Part shown: piece by piece, positions 8,514 through 17,640 of the stretch
How positions within the stretch are numbered: position 1 is the stretch's first letter
How the letters are laid out: the number at the start of each line of letters is the position of its first letter
Source of the DNA: Sphingomonas_E sp042693015
Lineage (GTDB): Bacteria; Pseudomonadota; Alphaproteobacteria; Sphingomonadales; Sphingomonadaceae
DNA: 64,000 nucleotides
Assembly (NCBI RefSeq): GCF_042693015.1
Contig: NZ_CP170544.1
Span: 1,612,001-1,676,000, forward strand
Direction of reading: 5' to 3'
The notes under the pieces: generated by a model
Told to the model about the DNA's origin: nothing
Seen by the model: only the letters and a program-made list of their open reading frames with translations
Database searches by the model: none
Position numbers and translations under genes: made by a program

Positions 8514-9403
8514 CTGAAGTAACTTTCGACAAGCGCATGACGGTCGACGAGATCGTCGGCCAGCTCAAGGACGGCATGACGATCGGCATCGGCGGCTGGG
8601 GCCCGCGGCGCAAGCCGATGGCCCTGGTCCGCGCGATCCTGCGGTCGCCGCTCAAGGATCTCACCATCGTCGCTTATGGCGGCGCCGATGTCGGCATGCT
8701 CTGCGCGGCCGGCAAGGTGAAGAAGCTGATCTTCGGCTTCGTCTCGCTCGATGCCATTCCGCTCGAACCCTATTTCCGCAAGGCGCGCGAAAGCGGCAAG
8801 CTTCCCGATATTCTGGAGCTCGACGAAGGTATGTTGCAGTGGGGCCTCAAGGCCGCCGCGATGCAGTTGCCCTTCCTGCCGACCCGCGTCGGCCTCGGCA
8901 CCGATATCGCCACCCATGGCAAGTTCGAAACGGTGAAGTCGCCCTACGCCGATGGCGAAGTGCTGCTGGCGATGCCCGCGCTCAAACTGGATGTGGCGCT
9001 GATCCACGTCCACCGTGTCGACCAGCGCGGCAACGTCCAGGCGCTCGGCCCCGACACCTATTATGACGAATGGTTCGCCAAGGCCGCGGCCAAAACCTAC
9101 GTCTCGGCCGAGGAAGTCGTCGAGCGCATGGACCAGAGCTATCCCCAGGACGCCAAGGCCAATATCTTCGAACGCTGCTTCGTGACCGGCGTCGTCGAGA
9201 TCCCGCAGGGCGCCCACCCGACCTCGCTGCCGCCCAGCTATGGCTGGGACATGGGCCACTTCAAGGCCTATGCCGCGAGCGCGGGCGAAGAAGGCGGTTG
9301 GGACAAATATATGGCCGAAGTGATCGGTCCCGACGAAGCCCATTATCTGGCCGCCGTGGGCGGCGCCGAGAAGGTGGCCAAGCTGCCGCTCCCGATCTTC
9401 TGA
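8510..9403 (+). CDS. ipdA: IpdA, steroid ring C hydrolase (CoA-transferase-like) alpha subunit
   Basis: 297 residues from a GTG that overlaps the dioxygenase stop (GTGA). An upstream ATG at 8483 would overlap that gene further and is unlikely. It has the class I CoA-transferase alpha fold with GMTIGIGGWGPRRKPMAL near the N-terminus, and LDEGMLQWG with Glu106 near the position of the catalytic Glu described for mycobacterial IpdA. IpdAB is not a transferase: it hydrolytically opens the last steroid ring (ring C) of COCHEA-CoA. The beta subunit follows at once. Assignment rests on family pattern and the surrounding ipdB, ipdC, ipdF and echA20-like genes. Confidence 0.86.
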   Translation: MTEVTFDKRMTVDEIVGQLKDGMTIGIGGWGPRRKPMALVRAILRSPLKDLTIVAYGGADVGMLCAAGKVKKLIFGFVSLDAIPLEPYFRKARESGKLPDILELDEGMLQWGLKAAAMQLPFLPTRVGLGTDIATHGKFETVKSPYADGEVLLAMPALKLDVALIHVHRVDQRGNVQALGPDTYYDEWFAKAAAKTYVSAEEVVERMDQSYPQDAKANIFERCFVTGVVEIPQGAHPTSLPPSYGWDMGHFKAYAASAGEEGGWDKYMAEVIGPDEAHYLAAVGGAEKVAKLPLPIF

Positions 9404-9413
9404 GGATATAGGC

Positions 9414-10223
9414 ATGAGCGTTTCTGATTGTTCGCTGGCCGAACTGCTGATCGTCGCCTGTTCCGAGGCGTGGCGCGGCAATGGCGAAGTCGTCGCCACC
9501 GGCATCGGCCCTGTCCCGCGTCTCGGCGCGGGCCTCGCCAAGCTGACGCACACCCCTCAGCTGATGATGACCGACGGCGAAGCCTTTCTCGTCGAAGAAC
9601 CCGTTCCGATCGGCCCGCGCGGCTATGACGATCGCAAGGCGGCGGGCTACCTGCCCTTCTCGCGCTTCTTCGATTCCGCTGTCTGGACCGGCCGTCGCCA
9701 TGCGATGGTTACGCCCACGCAGATCGACAGCTTCGGCCAGACCAACCTGTCCTATCTCGGCGGCACATATCAGCAGCCGAAGACGCAGATGCTGGGCGCG
9801 CGTGGCTTCCCCGGTAACAGCATCTACCACATCAACTCGATGTTCGTGCCCTTCCACTCGAAGCGCACGTTCGTCGAGGGCGAGGTCGATATGGTGTCGA
9901 GCGCGGGCTACAATCCCGCGCGTCGCATCCCCGGCGGCAACTATTCCGGCATCGATCTGCGCGTGATCGTCACCAATCTCTGCGTGATGGATTTCGGCGG
10001 CAGGGATAATGCTATCCGTGTCGTCTCGCTGCATCCTGGCGTGACCATCGATCAGGTGCGCGCAGCGACCGCCTTCGATCTGCAGGTGGACGGCGATCTG
10101 CCGACCACGCCGCTGCCGACCGAAGAACAGCTCGCCATCATCGCCAGGCTTGACCCGCACAACCAGCGTGCGACCGTGATCAAGGACAATCCCCCGGCGA
10201 TCACCAAGGAGTCCGTGGCATGA
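9414..10223 (+). CDS. ipdB: IpdB, steroid ring C hydrolase beta subunit
   Basis: 269 residues, starting at an ATG with GAGGAT eight bases upstream, 10 bp after ipdA. It has the beta-subunit CoA-transferase fold, with a conserved DGEAFLVEEPVPIG segment and a GGRDNAIRVVSLHPGV stretch near the C-terminus. It forms a heterotetramer with IpdA that opens ring C of the steroid-derived cyclohexene CoA ester. Its stop overlaps the next start (ATGA), coupling it to the DUF35 gene. Confidence 0.86.
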   Translation: MSVSDCSLAELLIVACSEAWRGNGEVVATGIGPVPRLGAGLAKLTHTPQLMMTDGEAFLVEEPVPIGPRGYDDRKAAGYLPFSRFFDSAVWTGRRHAMVTPTQIDSFGQTNLSYLGGTYQQPKTQMLGARGFPGNSIYHINSMFVPFHSKRTFVEGEVDMVSSAGYNPARRIPGGNYSGIDLRVIVTNLCVMDFGGRDNAIRVVSLHPGVTIDQVRAATAFDLQVDGDLPTTPLPTEEQLAIIARLDPHNQRATVIKDNPPAITKESVA

Positions 10224-10678
10224 GTGCTGGCGCCGCGCAGGCAACCGTTCCCGTCCTCGACGGCTGGTTCACTACTGACGGCGCGGCGCCGCACCTGATC
10301 GGCACGCGCTGCTCGGCTTGCGGGACCTATTATTTCCCCAAGCTGGAAACCTTCTGCCGCAACCCGGATTGCGAAAGCTCGCAGTTCGAGACGGTGGAGT
10401 TGTCGCGGACGGGCAAGGTCTGGTCCTTCACCAACGCCTGCTACAAGCCGCCCGAACCCTATATCGCCGCCGAGCCCTTCGTGCCCTACGCGATCGCCGC
10501 GGTGGAGCTTGAGCGCGAGAAGATGGTCGTGCTCGGTCAGGTCGTCGATGGAGTCGGTGTCGAAAGCCTGAAGGCCGGCATGGACATGGAGCTGGTACTC
10601 GAAACCATCCCCGATGCCACCCTGCCCGAAGGCAAGCTCACCTGGAAATGGAAGCCCGTGGAAGGAGCCGGCCAATGA
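10220..10678 (+). CDS. DUF35 OB-fold/zinc-ribbon protein
   Basis: 152 residues. The zinc ribbon uses Cys31-x2-Cys34 and Cys46-x4-Cys51, a wider second knuckle than in the copy at 4492-4914. An OB-fold follows. It overlaps ipdB (ATGA) and the thiolase-like gene (ATGA), so it is translationally tied to both. DUF35 proteins pair with thiolase-like subunits in steroid catabolism, and the next gene is exactly such a protein. The pair is likely one enzyme in C/D-ring breakdown. Confidence 0.86.
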   Translation: MSAGAAQATVPVLDGWFTTDGAAPHLIGTRCSACGTYYFPKLETFCRNPDCESSQFETVELSRTGKVWSFTNACYKPPEPYIAAEPFVPYAIAAVELEREKMVVLGQVVDGVGVESLKAGMDMELVLETIPDATLPEGKLTWKWKPVEGAGQ

Positions 10679-11856
10679 GCGGCGAGATCGCGATCATCGG
10701 CGTCGGCATGCACCCCTGGGGCAAATGGGGCCGTAACTTCGCCGAATATGGGGTCGCAGCCGCACAGGCCGCGATCCGTGACGCCGGCATTCACTGGCGC
10801 GACGTACGCTTCATTTCGGGCGGCGGCACCGTCCGCAACGGCTATCCGGGCTATGTCGCGGGCGCCACGATCGCACAGGCGCTCGGCTGGCAAGGTGCGG
10901 AGGTGAACACCAGCTACGCAGCCTGCGCTTCCGGTTCGCAGGCGCTGGCCGCAGCCCGCACCAAGATCCTGTCGGGCGATTGCGAGGTCGCACTCGTCGT
11001 CGGCGCCGATACGACGCCCAAGGGTTTCCTCGCCCCGGCCAAGGGTGAGCGCCCGGACGATCCCGATTGGGTCCGCTTCCGCGTCGGCATCACCAACCCG
11101 ACCTATTTCGCGCTCTATGCGCGCCGCCGCATGGAAATCTACGGCGACACGCAGGACGATTTCGCACTGGTGAAGGTGAAGAATGCCGAACATGGCTTCA
11201 CCAACGAATATGCGCGCTATCGCAAGAAGTTCACGGCGGAGGACGTCGCCGCTTCGGCGATGGTGGCCGATCCGCTGCGGCTGATGGACGTCTGCGCCAC
11301 TTCCGATGGCGGCGCGGCCTTGATCGTCTGCAGCCTCGATTACGCCCGCAAGATCGGCAAGGGCGATGCCGTCCGTATCGCCGCAATCTCGACGGTGACG
11401 CCGAGCTTCCCGTCGGCGCTGGTCGAGATGCCCGATCTCGCCACCGACAGCGCGGTTGCAGCCGCCCCGCTCAGCTTCCGTTCGGCACTGCCGACCAAGG
11501 CTTATGAGCAGGCCGGCGTCGATCCCAAGGACGTGTCGGTTGCGGAGGTCTATGACCTGTCGACCGCACTCGAACTCGACTGGATCGAGGATTGCGGGCT
11601 GTGCGCCCGCGGCGAGGCCGCCGCCCTCACCCGCTCCGGCGCCACGAAGATCGGCGGGCGCATTCCGGTGAACCCGTCGGGCGGCCTGGCCTGCTTCGGT
11701 GAGGCCGTGCCTGCACAGGCGCTGGCCCAGGTCTGCGAGCTGACATGGCAGCTCCGCGGCCAGGCGGGCGACCGCCAGGTCGAAGGGGCGAAGGTTGGAA
11801 TCACCGCGAACCAGGGCCTGTTCGGCCATGGCTCGTCCGTGATCGTGGTGCGCTGA
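10675..11856 (+). CDS. Thiolase-like (SCP-x type) protein, partner of DUF35
   Basis: 393 residues from the ATG at 10675, which overlaps the DUF35 stop. An in-frame ATG 27 bp upstream lies inside that gene and is not favoured. Unlike the minus-strand paralogue, the nucleophile position is kept: Cys84 in YAACASGSQAL. The C-terminal motif NPSGGLACFGEAVPA lacks the GHPxGxTG of degradative thiolases. So it may act as a true C-C bond-forming/breaking thiolase with the DUF35 partner, or as an acyl-CoA aldolase. The next start overlaps its stop (TGATG). Confidence 0.82.
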   Translation: MSGEIAIIGVGMHPWGKWGRNFAEYGVAAAQAAIRDAGIHWRDVRFISGGGTVRNGYPGYVAGATIAQALGWQGAEVNTSYAACASGSQALAAARTKILSGDCEVALVVGADTTPKGFLAPAKGERPDDPDWVRFRVGITNPTYFALYARRRMEIYGDTQDDFALVKVKNAEHGFTNEYARYRKKFTAEDVAASAMVADPLRLMDVCATSDGGAALIVCSLDYARKIGKGDAVRIAAISTVTPSFPSALVEMPDLATDSAVAAAPLSFRSALPTKAYEQAGVDPKDVSVAEVYDLSTALELDWIEDCGLCARGEAAALTRSGATKIGGRIPVNPSGGLACFGEAVPAQALAQVCELTWQLRGQAGDRQVEGAKVGITANQGLFGHGSSVIVVR

Positions 11857-12947
11857 TGGCTTATGATCCCCTCTCGAACATCCTGACCGAGCGGCTGGGC
11901 TGCCGCGTGCCGGTGATCCAGACCGCGATGGGCTGGGTCGCCGAACCCTCGCTCGTCATCGCATCGACCAATGCCGGCGCCTTCGGTTTCCTCGGCGTCG
12001 CGGTGATGACGCCCAAGGAAGCGGCCGAGAAGATCAAGATCGTCCGCGACGCGACCACCGCGCCGTTCGGCGTGAATTTCCACATGTTCCAGCCGGGCGC
12101 GTCGGAGATCGTCGATCTCGTCATCGCCAACAAGGATCGCGTGCGCGCCGTCAGCTTCGGCCGCGGCCCGGACAAGAAGATGATCCAGCGCTTCAAGGAC
12201 GCGGGCATCCTCTGCGTGCCGACCGTGGGCGCGGTGAAGCACGCGCAGAAGATGGTCGAACTCGGCGTCGACATGGTGACCGTGCAGGGCGGCGAAGGCG
12301 GCGGCCATACCGGCGCCGTGCCGACCACCGTGCTGCTGCCGCAGGTGCTGGATGCCGTGAAGGTGCCGGTGATCGCCGCTGGCGGTTTCGCTGACGGCCG
12401 CGGCCTTGCCGCCGCCCTCGCCTTCGGTGCCGTCGGCATCGCCATGGGCACGCGCTTCCTGATGACGCAGGAAAGCCCGCTGCCGCAGAAGGCCAAGGAC
12501 GTCTATCTGAAGGCCGGCACCGACGACATCATCGTCACCAAGAAGATCGATGGCCTGCCCCAGCGCATGGTCCGCACGCCCCTGTTCGACAAGATCGAAA
12601 GCTCGGGCACGATCGGCATGTGGCTGCGCGCGATGGAAGGCGGCCTCGAAATGAAGAAGCGCACCGGCGCGAGCTGGGGCGAGATGATCGCCGCGGCCAA
12701 GGGCATGACCAGCCATGGCGGCCTCAGCTTCATGCAGGCGATGCTCGCTGCCGCCGCGCCGACCCTGATCCAGAAGGCGGTGGTTGAAGGCGATATCGAG
12801 AATGGCCTGCTCGCCACCGGCGTAGTCGGCGGCCGCATCAACAAGCTGCCGACTTGCGCCGAGCTGATCGCCGACATCGAGCGCGAAGCCCGCGCCCATA
12901 TCGCCGCGCTGACCGGCGCCCCCGCTGCCGCAACTGCGGCGGCCTGA
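11856..12947 (+). CDS. ipdC: IpdC, flavin-dependent oxidoreductase of steroid C/D-ring degradation
   Basis: 363 residues from the ATG at 11856 (TGATG overlap with the upstream stop). It has the nitronate-monooxygenase-like FMN TIM barrel: QTAMGWVAEPSLVIASTNAGAFGF at the N-terminus, GGEGGGHTG in the middle, and AAGGFADGRGLAAALAFGA for FMN phosphate binding. Mycobacterial IpdC is about 355 residues and acts with IpdF in oxidising the hydroxylated C/D-ring CoA ester. Its place right after ipdAB matches mycobacterial gene order. A simple nitronate monooxygenase is the alternative, but context argues against it. Confidence 0.82.
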   Translation: MAYDPLSNILTERLGCRVPVIQTAMGWVAEPSLVIASTNAGAFGFLGVAVMTPKEAAEKIKIVRDATTAPFGVNFHMFQPGASEIVDLVIANKDRVRAVSFGRGPDKKMIQRFKDAGILCVPTVGAVKHAQKMVELGVDMVTVQGGEGGGHTGAVPTTVLLPQVLDAVKVPVIAAGGFADGRGLAAALAFGAVGIAMGTRFLMTQESPLPQKAKDVYLKAGTDDIIVTKKIDGLPQRMVRTPLFDKIESSGTIGMWLRAMEGGLEMKKRTGASWGEMIAAAKGMTSHGGLSFMQAMLAAAAPTLIQKAVVEGDIENGLLATGVVGGRINKLPTCAELIADIEREARAHIAALTGAPAAATAAA

Positions 12948-12960
12948 GGAGAGACAGACT

Positions 12961-13713
12961 ATGCCCATCCGCACCCATGTCGAGGATCGCATCGGCGAGA
13001 TCATCATCGATCATCCGCCGGTCAACGCGCTCGATTCCGACGGCTGGAACGAACTGCCCGAACATATCGCTGCGATGGGCGAGCGCGAGGATGTGCGCTG
13101 CATCCTGATCCGCGCCGAGGGCAAGGGCTTCTGCGGTGGCGTCGACATCAAGGAGATGCAGGCCAATCCGGGCCTCATCACCAAGCTCAATCGCGGCAAT
13201 TACCGGACGTTCAAGGCGATCCATCACAATCCGCTGCCCGTCGTCACCGCGGTCCACCGCTTCGTGATCGGCGGCGGCATCGGCATCTGCGGCGCGTCCG
13301 ACGTCGTGATCGCGGCCGAGGACGCCTATTTCTCGCTGCCCGAGGTCGATCGCGGCGCGATGGGCGGCGCCAGCCACCTCCAGCGCATGTTCCCGATCCA
13401 GAAGGTGCGCGCGGCTTTCTTCACCGGCGGCAAGATCGACGCGCAGGAAGCCTATCGCCTCGGCGCGGTCGAGATGGTCGTCCCCAATGACCAACTCCAC
13501 GCGAAGGCCCGCGAATTCTGCGCGGTGATCGCCGGCAAGAGCCGCAAGGCGCTGACCATAGCCAAGGAAGCGCTCAACGGCCTCGAGCCGCGCGACGTCG
13601 ATCAGGGCTACCGCTGGGAACAGGGCTTCACGCTCGAAATGTATATGCACGAAGACAGCCAGAAATCGCGGGACGCCTTCGTCCACGACAAGGGCCAGGC
13701 GGCAAAGTTCTGA
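12961..13713 (+). CDS. echA20: EchA20-like enoyl-CoA hydratase/isomerase family hydrolase (steroid ring D opening)
   Basis: 250 residues of crotonase fold, with GAGG ahead of the ATG. Oxyanion-hole segments are GKGFCGGVDIKEM and FVIGGGIGICGASD. The active-site region PEVDRGAMGGASHLQRM differs from ordinary hydratases, which carry Glu at both catalytic positions. EchA20 hydrolyses ring D of the bicyclic CoA ester before IpdAB opens ring C. In mycobacteria echA20 neighbours ipdAB, as here. I base the name on context and overall pattern; a plain enoyl-CoA hydratase is possible. Confidence 0.75.
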   Translation: MPIRTHVEDRIGEIIIDHPPVNALDSDGWNELPEHIAAMGEREDVRCILIRAEGKGFCGGVDIKEMQANPGLITKLNRGNYRTFKAIHHNPLPVVTAVHRFVIGGGIGICGASDVVIAAEDAYFSLPEVDRGAMGGASHLQRMFPIQKVRAAFFTGGKIDAQEAYRLGAVEMVVPNDQLHAKAREFCAVIAGKSRKALTIAKEALNGLEPRDVDQGYRWEQGFTLEMYMHEDSQKSRDAFVHDKGQAAKF

Positions 13714-13715
13714 CG

Positions 13716-14867
13716 ATGGATCTGAACTACACCCCCGAACAGATCGCCTTCCGCGCCGAGGTCCGCGCGTGGATGGAAGCCAATGTTCCGAAGACTCCGT
13801 TGAAGACGCTGGAAGGCCGCGAAGGCTATGACCAGCATGTCGAATGGGAACGCACGCTCGCATCCGGTAACTGGGGCATGGTGACGTGGCCGGAAGCCTA
13901 TGGCGGCCGCAATCTCGATCTGATCCGCTGGCTGATCTTCGAGGAAGAATATTATCGCGCCAAGGCGCCGCTGCGCGCCAACCAGAACGGCATCTTCCTG
14001 CTCGGCCCGACCATCATGGAATATGGCACGGACGAGCAGAAGGCCCGTTTCCTGACGCCTATGGCCAAGGGCGAGATCATGTGGGCGCAGGCCTGGTCCG
14101 AGCCCAATGCCGGTTCGGACATGGCCGCGATCCGCAGCCGCGCGGTTCGGGACGGCGATCATTATATCATCTCCGGTCAGAAGACCTGGTCCAGCCGCGC
14201 AGCCTTTGCCGACTGGTGCTTCGGCCTGTTCCGCACCGATCAGGACAGCAAGCGCCACAAGGGGCTGAGCTTCATCCTGCTGCCGCTCAACTCGCCGGGC
14301 GTCACCGTCCGCCCGATCCGCCAGCTCCATGGCGAAACCGGCTTTGCCGAGATCTTCTTCGACGAAGTGCGTGTGCCCGTGGAAAACCGCATCGCCGGCG
14401 AAGGCGAAGGCTGGAATGTCGCGATGGCGACGGCCGGCTTCGAGCGCGGCCTGATGCTGCGCTCCCCTGCCCGCTTCCAGGCGACGGCGAAACGACTGGT
14501 CGAACTGTATCGCAAGCATGAGGCGACCGCGTCGCCCGCGGCGCGCGAAGCCGTTACGCAGGCGTGGACCGATGCCGAGGCCTATGCGCTCAACACCTAT
14601 ATGGTGGCGTCCACCATCCAGGCGGGCGGGCATATCGGCGCGGAAGCGAGCCTCAACAAGATCTTCTGGTCGGAGCTTGACCGCTCGATGCACCGGACGG
14701 CGATGAGCCTGCTCGGCGCCGCGGCAGAACTCCGCACTTATGCCGATGGCAGCCTCAACGAGTGGCTGGAAGGCTATATCTTCTCGCTCTCCGGGCCGAT
14801 CTATGCCGGATCGAACGAGATCCAGCGCAACATCATCGCCGAGCGTCTGCTCGGCCTGCCGAGGTAA
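13716..14867 (+). CDS. Acyl-CoA dehydrogenase, likely catalytic subunit of a heteromer
   Basis: 383 residues starting 2 bp after the echA20-like stop. The FAD/substrate segment WAQAWSEPNAGSDMA is clear, a Glu in the GFERGLM stretch (about residue 245) is where steroid acyl-CoA dehydrogenases carry the base, and the C-terminus has the family signature YAGSNEIQRNIIAERLLGLPR split over residues 362-382. The next gene encodes a second, shorter dehydrogenase 6 bp downstream. Such pairs in steroid degraders form alpha2beta2 enzymes. I cannot say which mycobacterial FadE (30, 31, 32, 33) it matches. Confidence 0.88.
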   Translation: MDLNYTPEQIAFRAEVRAWMEANVPKTPLKTLEGREGYDQHVEWERTLASGNWGMVTWPEAYGGRNLDLIRWLIFEEEYYRAKAPLRANQNGIFLLGPTIMEYGTDEQKARFLTPMAKGEIMWAQAWSEPNAGSDMAAIRSRAVRDGDHYIISGQKTWSSRAAFADWCFGLFRTDQDSKRHKGLSFILLPLNSPGVTVRPIRQLHGETGFAEIFFDEVRVPVENRIAGEGEGWNVAMATAGFERGLMLRSPARFQATAKRLVELYRKHEATASPAAREAVTQAWTDAEAYALNTYMVASTIQAGGHIGAEASLNKIFWSELDRSMHRTAMSLLGAAAELRTYADGSLNEWLEGYIFSLSGPIYAGSNEIQRNIIAERLLGLPR

Positions 14868-14873
14868 GGCGCC

Positions 14874-15875
14874 ATGGATTTCCGCTTCACCGAGGATCAG
14901 GTCACGCTGCGCGACAGCGTGCGCGAATATCTCGAAGGCACGCACACGCCCGAACTGCTCCGCAAGCTCGACGAGCATGGCAATCGCGACCCGCAAGTCT
15001 GGGACAGCCTCGTCGAAATGGGCCTCGCCGGCCTGCTTGTGCCCGAGGATCAGGGCGGCCTCGGCATGGGTCTGGTTGAAGCCGCTTTGATCGCGGTCGA
15101 ACTCGGCCGCGCAGATGTCAGCGAGCCGATCGTCGATACCGCCTTCGTCGCAGCACCCTGGCTAGTGGCGAAGGGCCAGACCGCACGCCTGGGCGACATC
15201 GCCACCGGCGCGCTCGAGGTCGCGCTCGCGCATGACGTGAACCCGTGGGTGGCCGATCTTGATCAGGCCGGCGCCGTCATTTCGAACGGCAAGCTGGCGG
15301 ATGTCCCTGCATCGCCTGCCGCCATGGATTCGGTCGACCCGCTTCGCCGCTTGTTCGATCGCGGTGATCTGGGCGGGAATGATTCCCTCCTGCTCGACCT
15401 CGCGGCCTTGATGTCGGCGGCGCAACTCATCGGCGCGGCAGACCGGATGCTGGCGCTCGCGGTCGATTACGCCAAGCAGCGCGAACAGTTCGGCCAGCCC
15501 ATCGGTTCGTTTCAGGCGGTCAAGCACCATGCCGCCTCGGTCGCGGTGAAGGTAGAATTCGCCAAGCCCGTGCTGTGGCGCGCAGCTTACGCACTCCAGA
15601 ACGGCCACGCCCGCGCACCCATCCACATCAGCCACGCCAAGCTCGCCGCCACCGACGCCGCGATCTTCGCCGCCGAAACCGCGATCCAGATCCACGGCGC
15701 GATGGGCTACACCTATGAGGTCGACCTTCATTTCTGGATGAAGCGCGCCTGGGCCCTTGCAGGCGCCTGGGGCGATCGCACATTCCATATGAAACGTATC
15801 GATGACGCCGTGATCGGCAGCGGCATCGACCTTGGCCCCGATCGCACCTTCGCAAGCGAGTTGATCCATGCCTGA
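14874..15875 (+). CDS. Acyl-CoA dehydrogenase, short partner subunit
   Basis: 333 residues, shorter than the usual 380. It keeps the FAD-contacting KQREQFGQPIGSFQAVKH and the IQIHGAMGYTYE motif but has a reduced middle beta-domain. It directly follows the 383-residue dehydrogenase, which suggests the second subunit of a heterotetramer acting on a bulky ring-derived CoA ester. Its stop region overlaps the next start by 8 bp (ATGCCTGA). Confidence 0.87.
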   Translation: MDFRFTEDQVTLRDSVREYLEGTHTPELLRKLDEHGNRDPQVWDSLVEMGLAGLLVPEDQGGLGMGLVEAALIAVELGRADVSEPIVDTAFVAAPWLVAKGQTARLGDIATGALEVALAHDVNPWVADLDQAGAVISNGKLADVPASPAAMDSVDPLRRLFDRGDLGGNDSLLLDLAALMSAAQLIGAADRMLALAVDYAKQREQFGQPIGSFQAVKHHAASVAVKVEFAKPVLWRAAYALQNGHARAPIHISHAKLAATDAAIFAAETAIQIHGAMGYTYEVDLHFWMKRAWALAGAWGDRTFHMKRIDDAVIGSGIDLGPDRTFASELIHA

Positions 15876-17019
15876 AGCCTATATCGTCGACGCCATCCGC
15901 ACCCCCACCGGCAAGAAGAAGGGCAGCCTTGCGGCCATGCACCCGGCCGATCTCGGCGCGATCCCGATCAAGGCGATCATCGATCGCACCGGCGTCGATC
16001 CCGATGCGATCGACGATGTCGTCTGGGGCTGCGTCGACGCGGTCGGCCCGCAGGCCGGCAATATGGGCCGCACCTGCTGGCTCGCCGCCGGCTATTCGGA
16101 AGCCGTTCCCGGCGTCACCATCGATCGTCAGTGCGGCTCCTCGCAGCAGGCAGTCCACTTCGCCGCGCAGGGGGTGATGAGCGGCACGCAGGATCTGGTC
16201 ATCGCCGGCGGCGTCCAGAACATGAACGCCATCCCGATCTCTTCGGCCATGGTCGCTGGTCAGGCGCTCGGCTTCGAAACCCCCTTCTCGGGCTCGCCCG
16301 CCTGGGAAGCGCGCTACGGCAATGAGGAAGTGAACCAGATCTACGCGGCCGAAAAGATCGCGACGACCTGGGGCATCAGCCGCCACGACATGGAAGTGTT
16401 CGCGGCCGAGAGCAATGCGCGTGCCGAGCGCGCCATCGACGAAGGCCGTTTCGACAGCCAGATCGTCCCCGTCGGTGATTTCAAGATGGACGAAACCGTC
16501 CGCCGCGGCACCACGCTGGAAGGCCTCGCCAGCCTGCGTACGGTGCGCGAGGGCGGCCTCATCACCGCTGGCGTGTCGAGCCAGATTTCGGACGGTGCCG
16601 CCGCCCTGCTGATCGCCAGCGAACGCGCGGTGAAGCAGCATGGCCTGAAGCCCCGCGCCCGCATCCACAATCTCACGGTCCGCGGTGATAGCCCGATCTT
16701 CATGCTGACCGCGCCGATCCCCGCGACCAAATATGCGCTCGCCAAGGCCGGCATGAAGCTGTCGGACATCGATCTGGTCGAAATCAACGAAGCCTTCGCT
16801 TCGGTCGCCCTCGCCTGGGCCAAGGATCTCGACGCCGATCTCTCCAAGGTCAACGTCAATGGCGGCGCCATCGCGCTCGGCCATCCGCTGGGCGCCACCG
16901 GCGCCAAGCTGATGACCACTTTGCTCTATGAGCTGGAGCGTACCGGTGGCCGCTATGGCCTGCAGACGATGTGCGAAGGCGGCGGCCTCGCCAACGTGAC
17001 GATCATCGAACGGCTCTGA
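15868..17019 (+). CDS. fadA6: FadA6-like thiolase
   Basis: 383 residues. Nucleophile Cys89 lies in DRQCGSSQQA, the catalytic His in GHPLGATGAK, and the second Cys in MCEGGGLAN. This is a degradative thiolase; the CEGGG variant and CGSSQQA are like FadA5/FadA6 steroid thiolases. FadA6 (about 386 residues) belongs to the same mycobacterial regulon as ipdABCF. Likely role: thiolytic shortening of ring-opened CoA esters. The name is from context, so moderately confident; thiolase chemistry itself is near certain. Confidence 0.72.
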   Translation: MPEAYIVDAIRTPTGKKKGSLAAMHPADLGAIPIKAIIDRTGVDPDAIDDVVWGCVDAVGPQAGNMGRTCWLAAGYSEAVPGVTIDRQCGSSQQAVHFAAQGVMSGTQDLVIAGGVQNMNAIPISSAMVAGQALGFETPFSGSPAWEARYGNEEVNQIYAAEKIATTWGISRHDMEVFAAESNARAERAIDEGRFDSQIVPVGDFKMDETVRRGTTLEGLASLRTVREGGLITAGVSSQISDGAAALLIASERAVKQHGLKPRARIHNLTVRGDSPIFMLTAPIPATKYALAKAGMKLSDIDLVEINEAFASVALAWAKDLDADLSKVNVNGGAIALGHPLGATGAKLMTTLLYELERTGGRYGLQTMCEGGGLANVTIIERL

Positions 17020-17618
17020 TGCCGGTCTACGCCTTCGAAGGGCTCGTGCCCGTGGTCGATCCGGCGACCTATCTGCACCCGACTGCGGTGCTGATCGGCG
17101 ACGTCGTGATCGGCCCGGGCTGCTATATCGGCCCGGGCGCCTCGCTGCGGGGCGATTTCGGCCGGGTGGTCGTCGAAGGCAATGCCAGCGTGCAGGACAA
17201 TTGCACGCTCCACACCTCATCCGAGAGCGATGTCGTCGTCGGCTTCGGCTGCACGATCGGCCATGGATCGGTCCTCCACGGCTGCCGATTGGGCAAGAAC
17301 GTGCTGGTCGGCATGAACAGCGTCGTCCTCGATGATGCGGAGATCGGCGAGGACAGCCTGATCGGCGCCCTGAGCCTGGTGAAATCCGACATGCGGGCAC
17401 CGGCGCGCAGCCTGATCGCCGGCAATCCGGCCAAGGTCGTGAAGGAACTGCCGGCGGACAAGATATTCTGGCGGATGGGCGATGACGGCGAATATGTCCG
17501 CCTCGCCCGCCGGTCGCTCGCCGACCTCGTCGAATGCGAACCCCTGACCGCGATGGAGCCGAACCGTGGCCGCCCCGAAGGCGGCGCGCGTGCCGTGCGC
17601 TTCACCCGGTCGAACTGA
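17019..17618 (+). CDS. Gamma-carbonic-anhydrase-like left-handed beta-helix protein (PaaY/CaiE type)
   Basis: 199 residues from the ATG at 17019 (TGATG overlap). Hexapeptide repeats run through residues 15-150, with His residues in DNCTLHTSS and GCTIGHGSVLHGC at the expected zinc positions. Relatives in catabolic operons include PaaY, a thioesterase protecting phenylacetate degradation, and CaiE of the carnitine operon. A CoA-ester housekeeping or thioesterase role is therefore more likely than carbonic anhydrase. The C-terminal ~30 residues are charged and non-repetitive. Confidence 0.8.
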   Translation: MPVYAFEGLVPVVDPATYLHPTAVLIGDVVIGPGCYIGPGASLRGDFGRVVVEGNASVQDNCTLHTSSESDVVVGFGCTIGHGSVLHGCRLGKNVLVGMNSVVLDDAEIGEDSLIGALSLVKSDMRAPARSLIAGNPAKVVKELPADKIFWRMGDDGEYVRLARRSLADLVECEPLTAMEPNRGRPEGGARAVRFTRSN

Positions 17619-17640
17619 GACTGATACGGAGGAATATAAA

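Noticed and set aside
15628..17400. 590-codon minus-strand frame
   Set aside because: It is antisense to the thiolase and dehydrogenase genes, which carry intact catalytic motifs.
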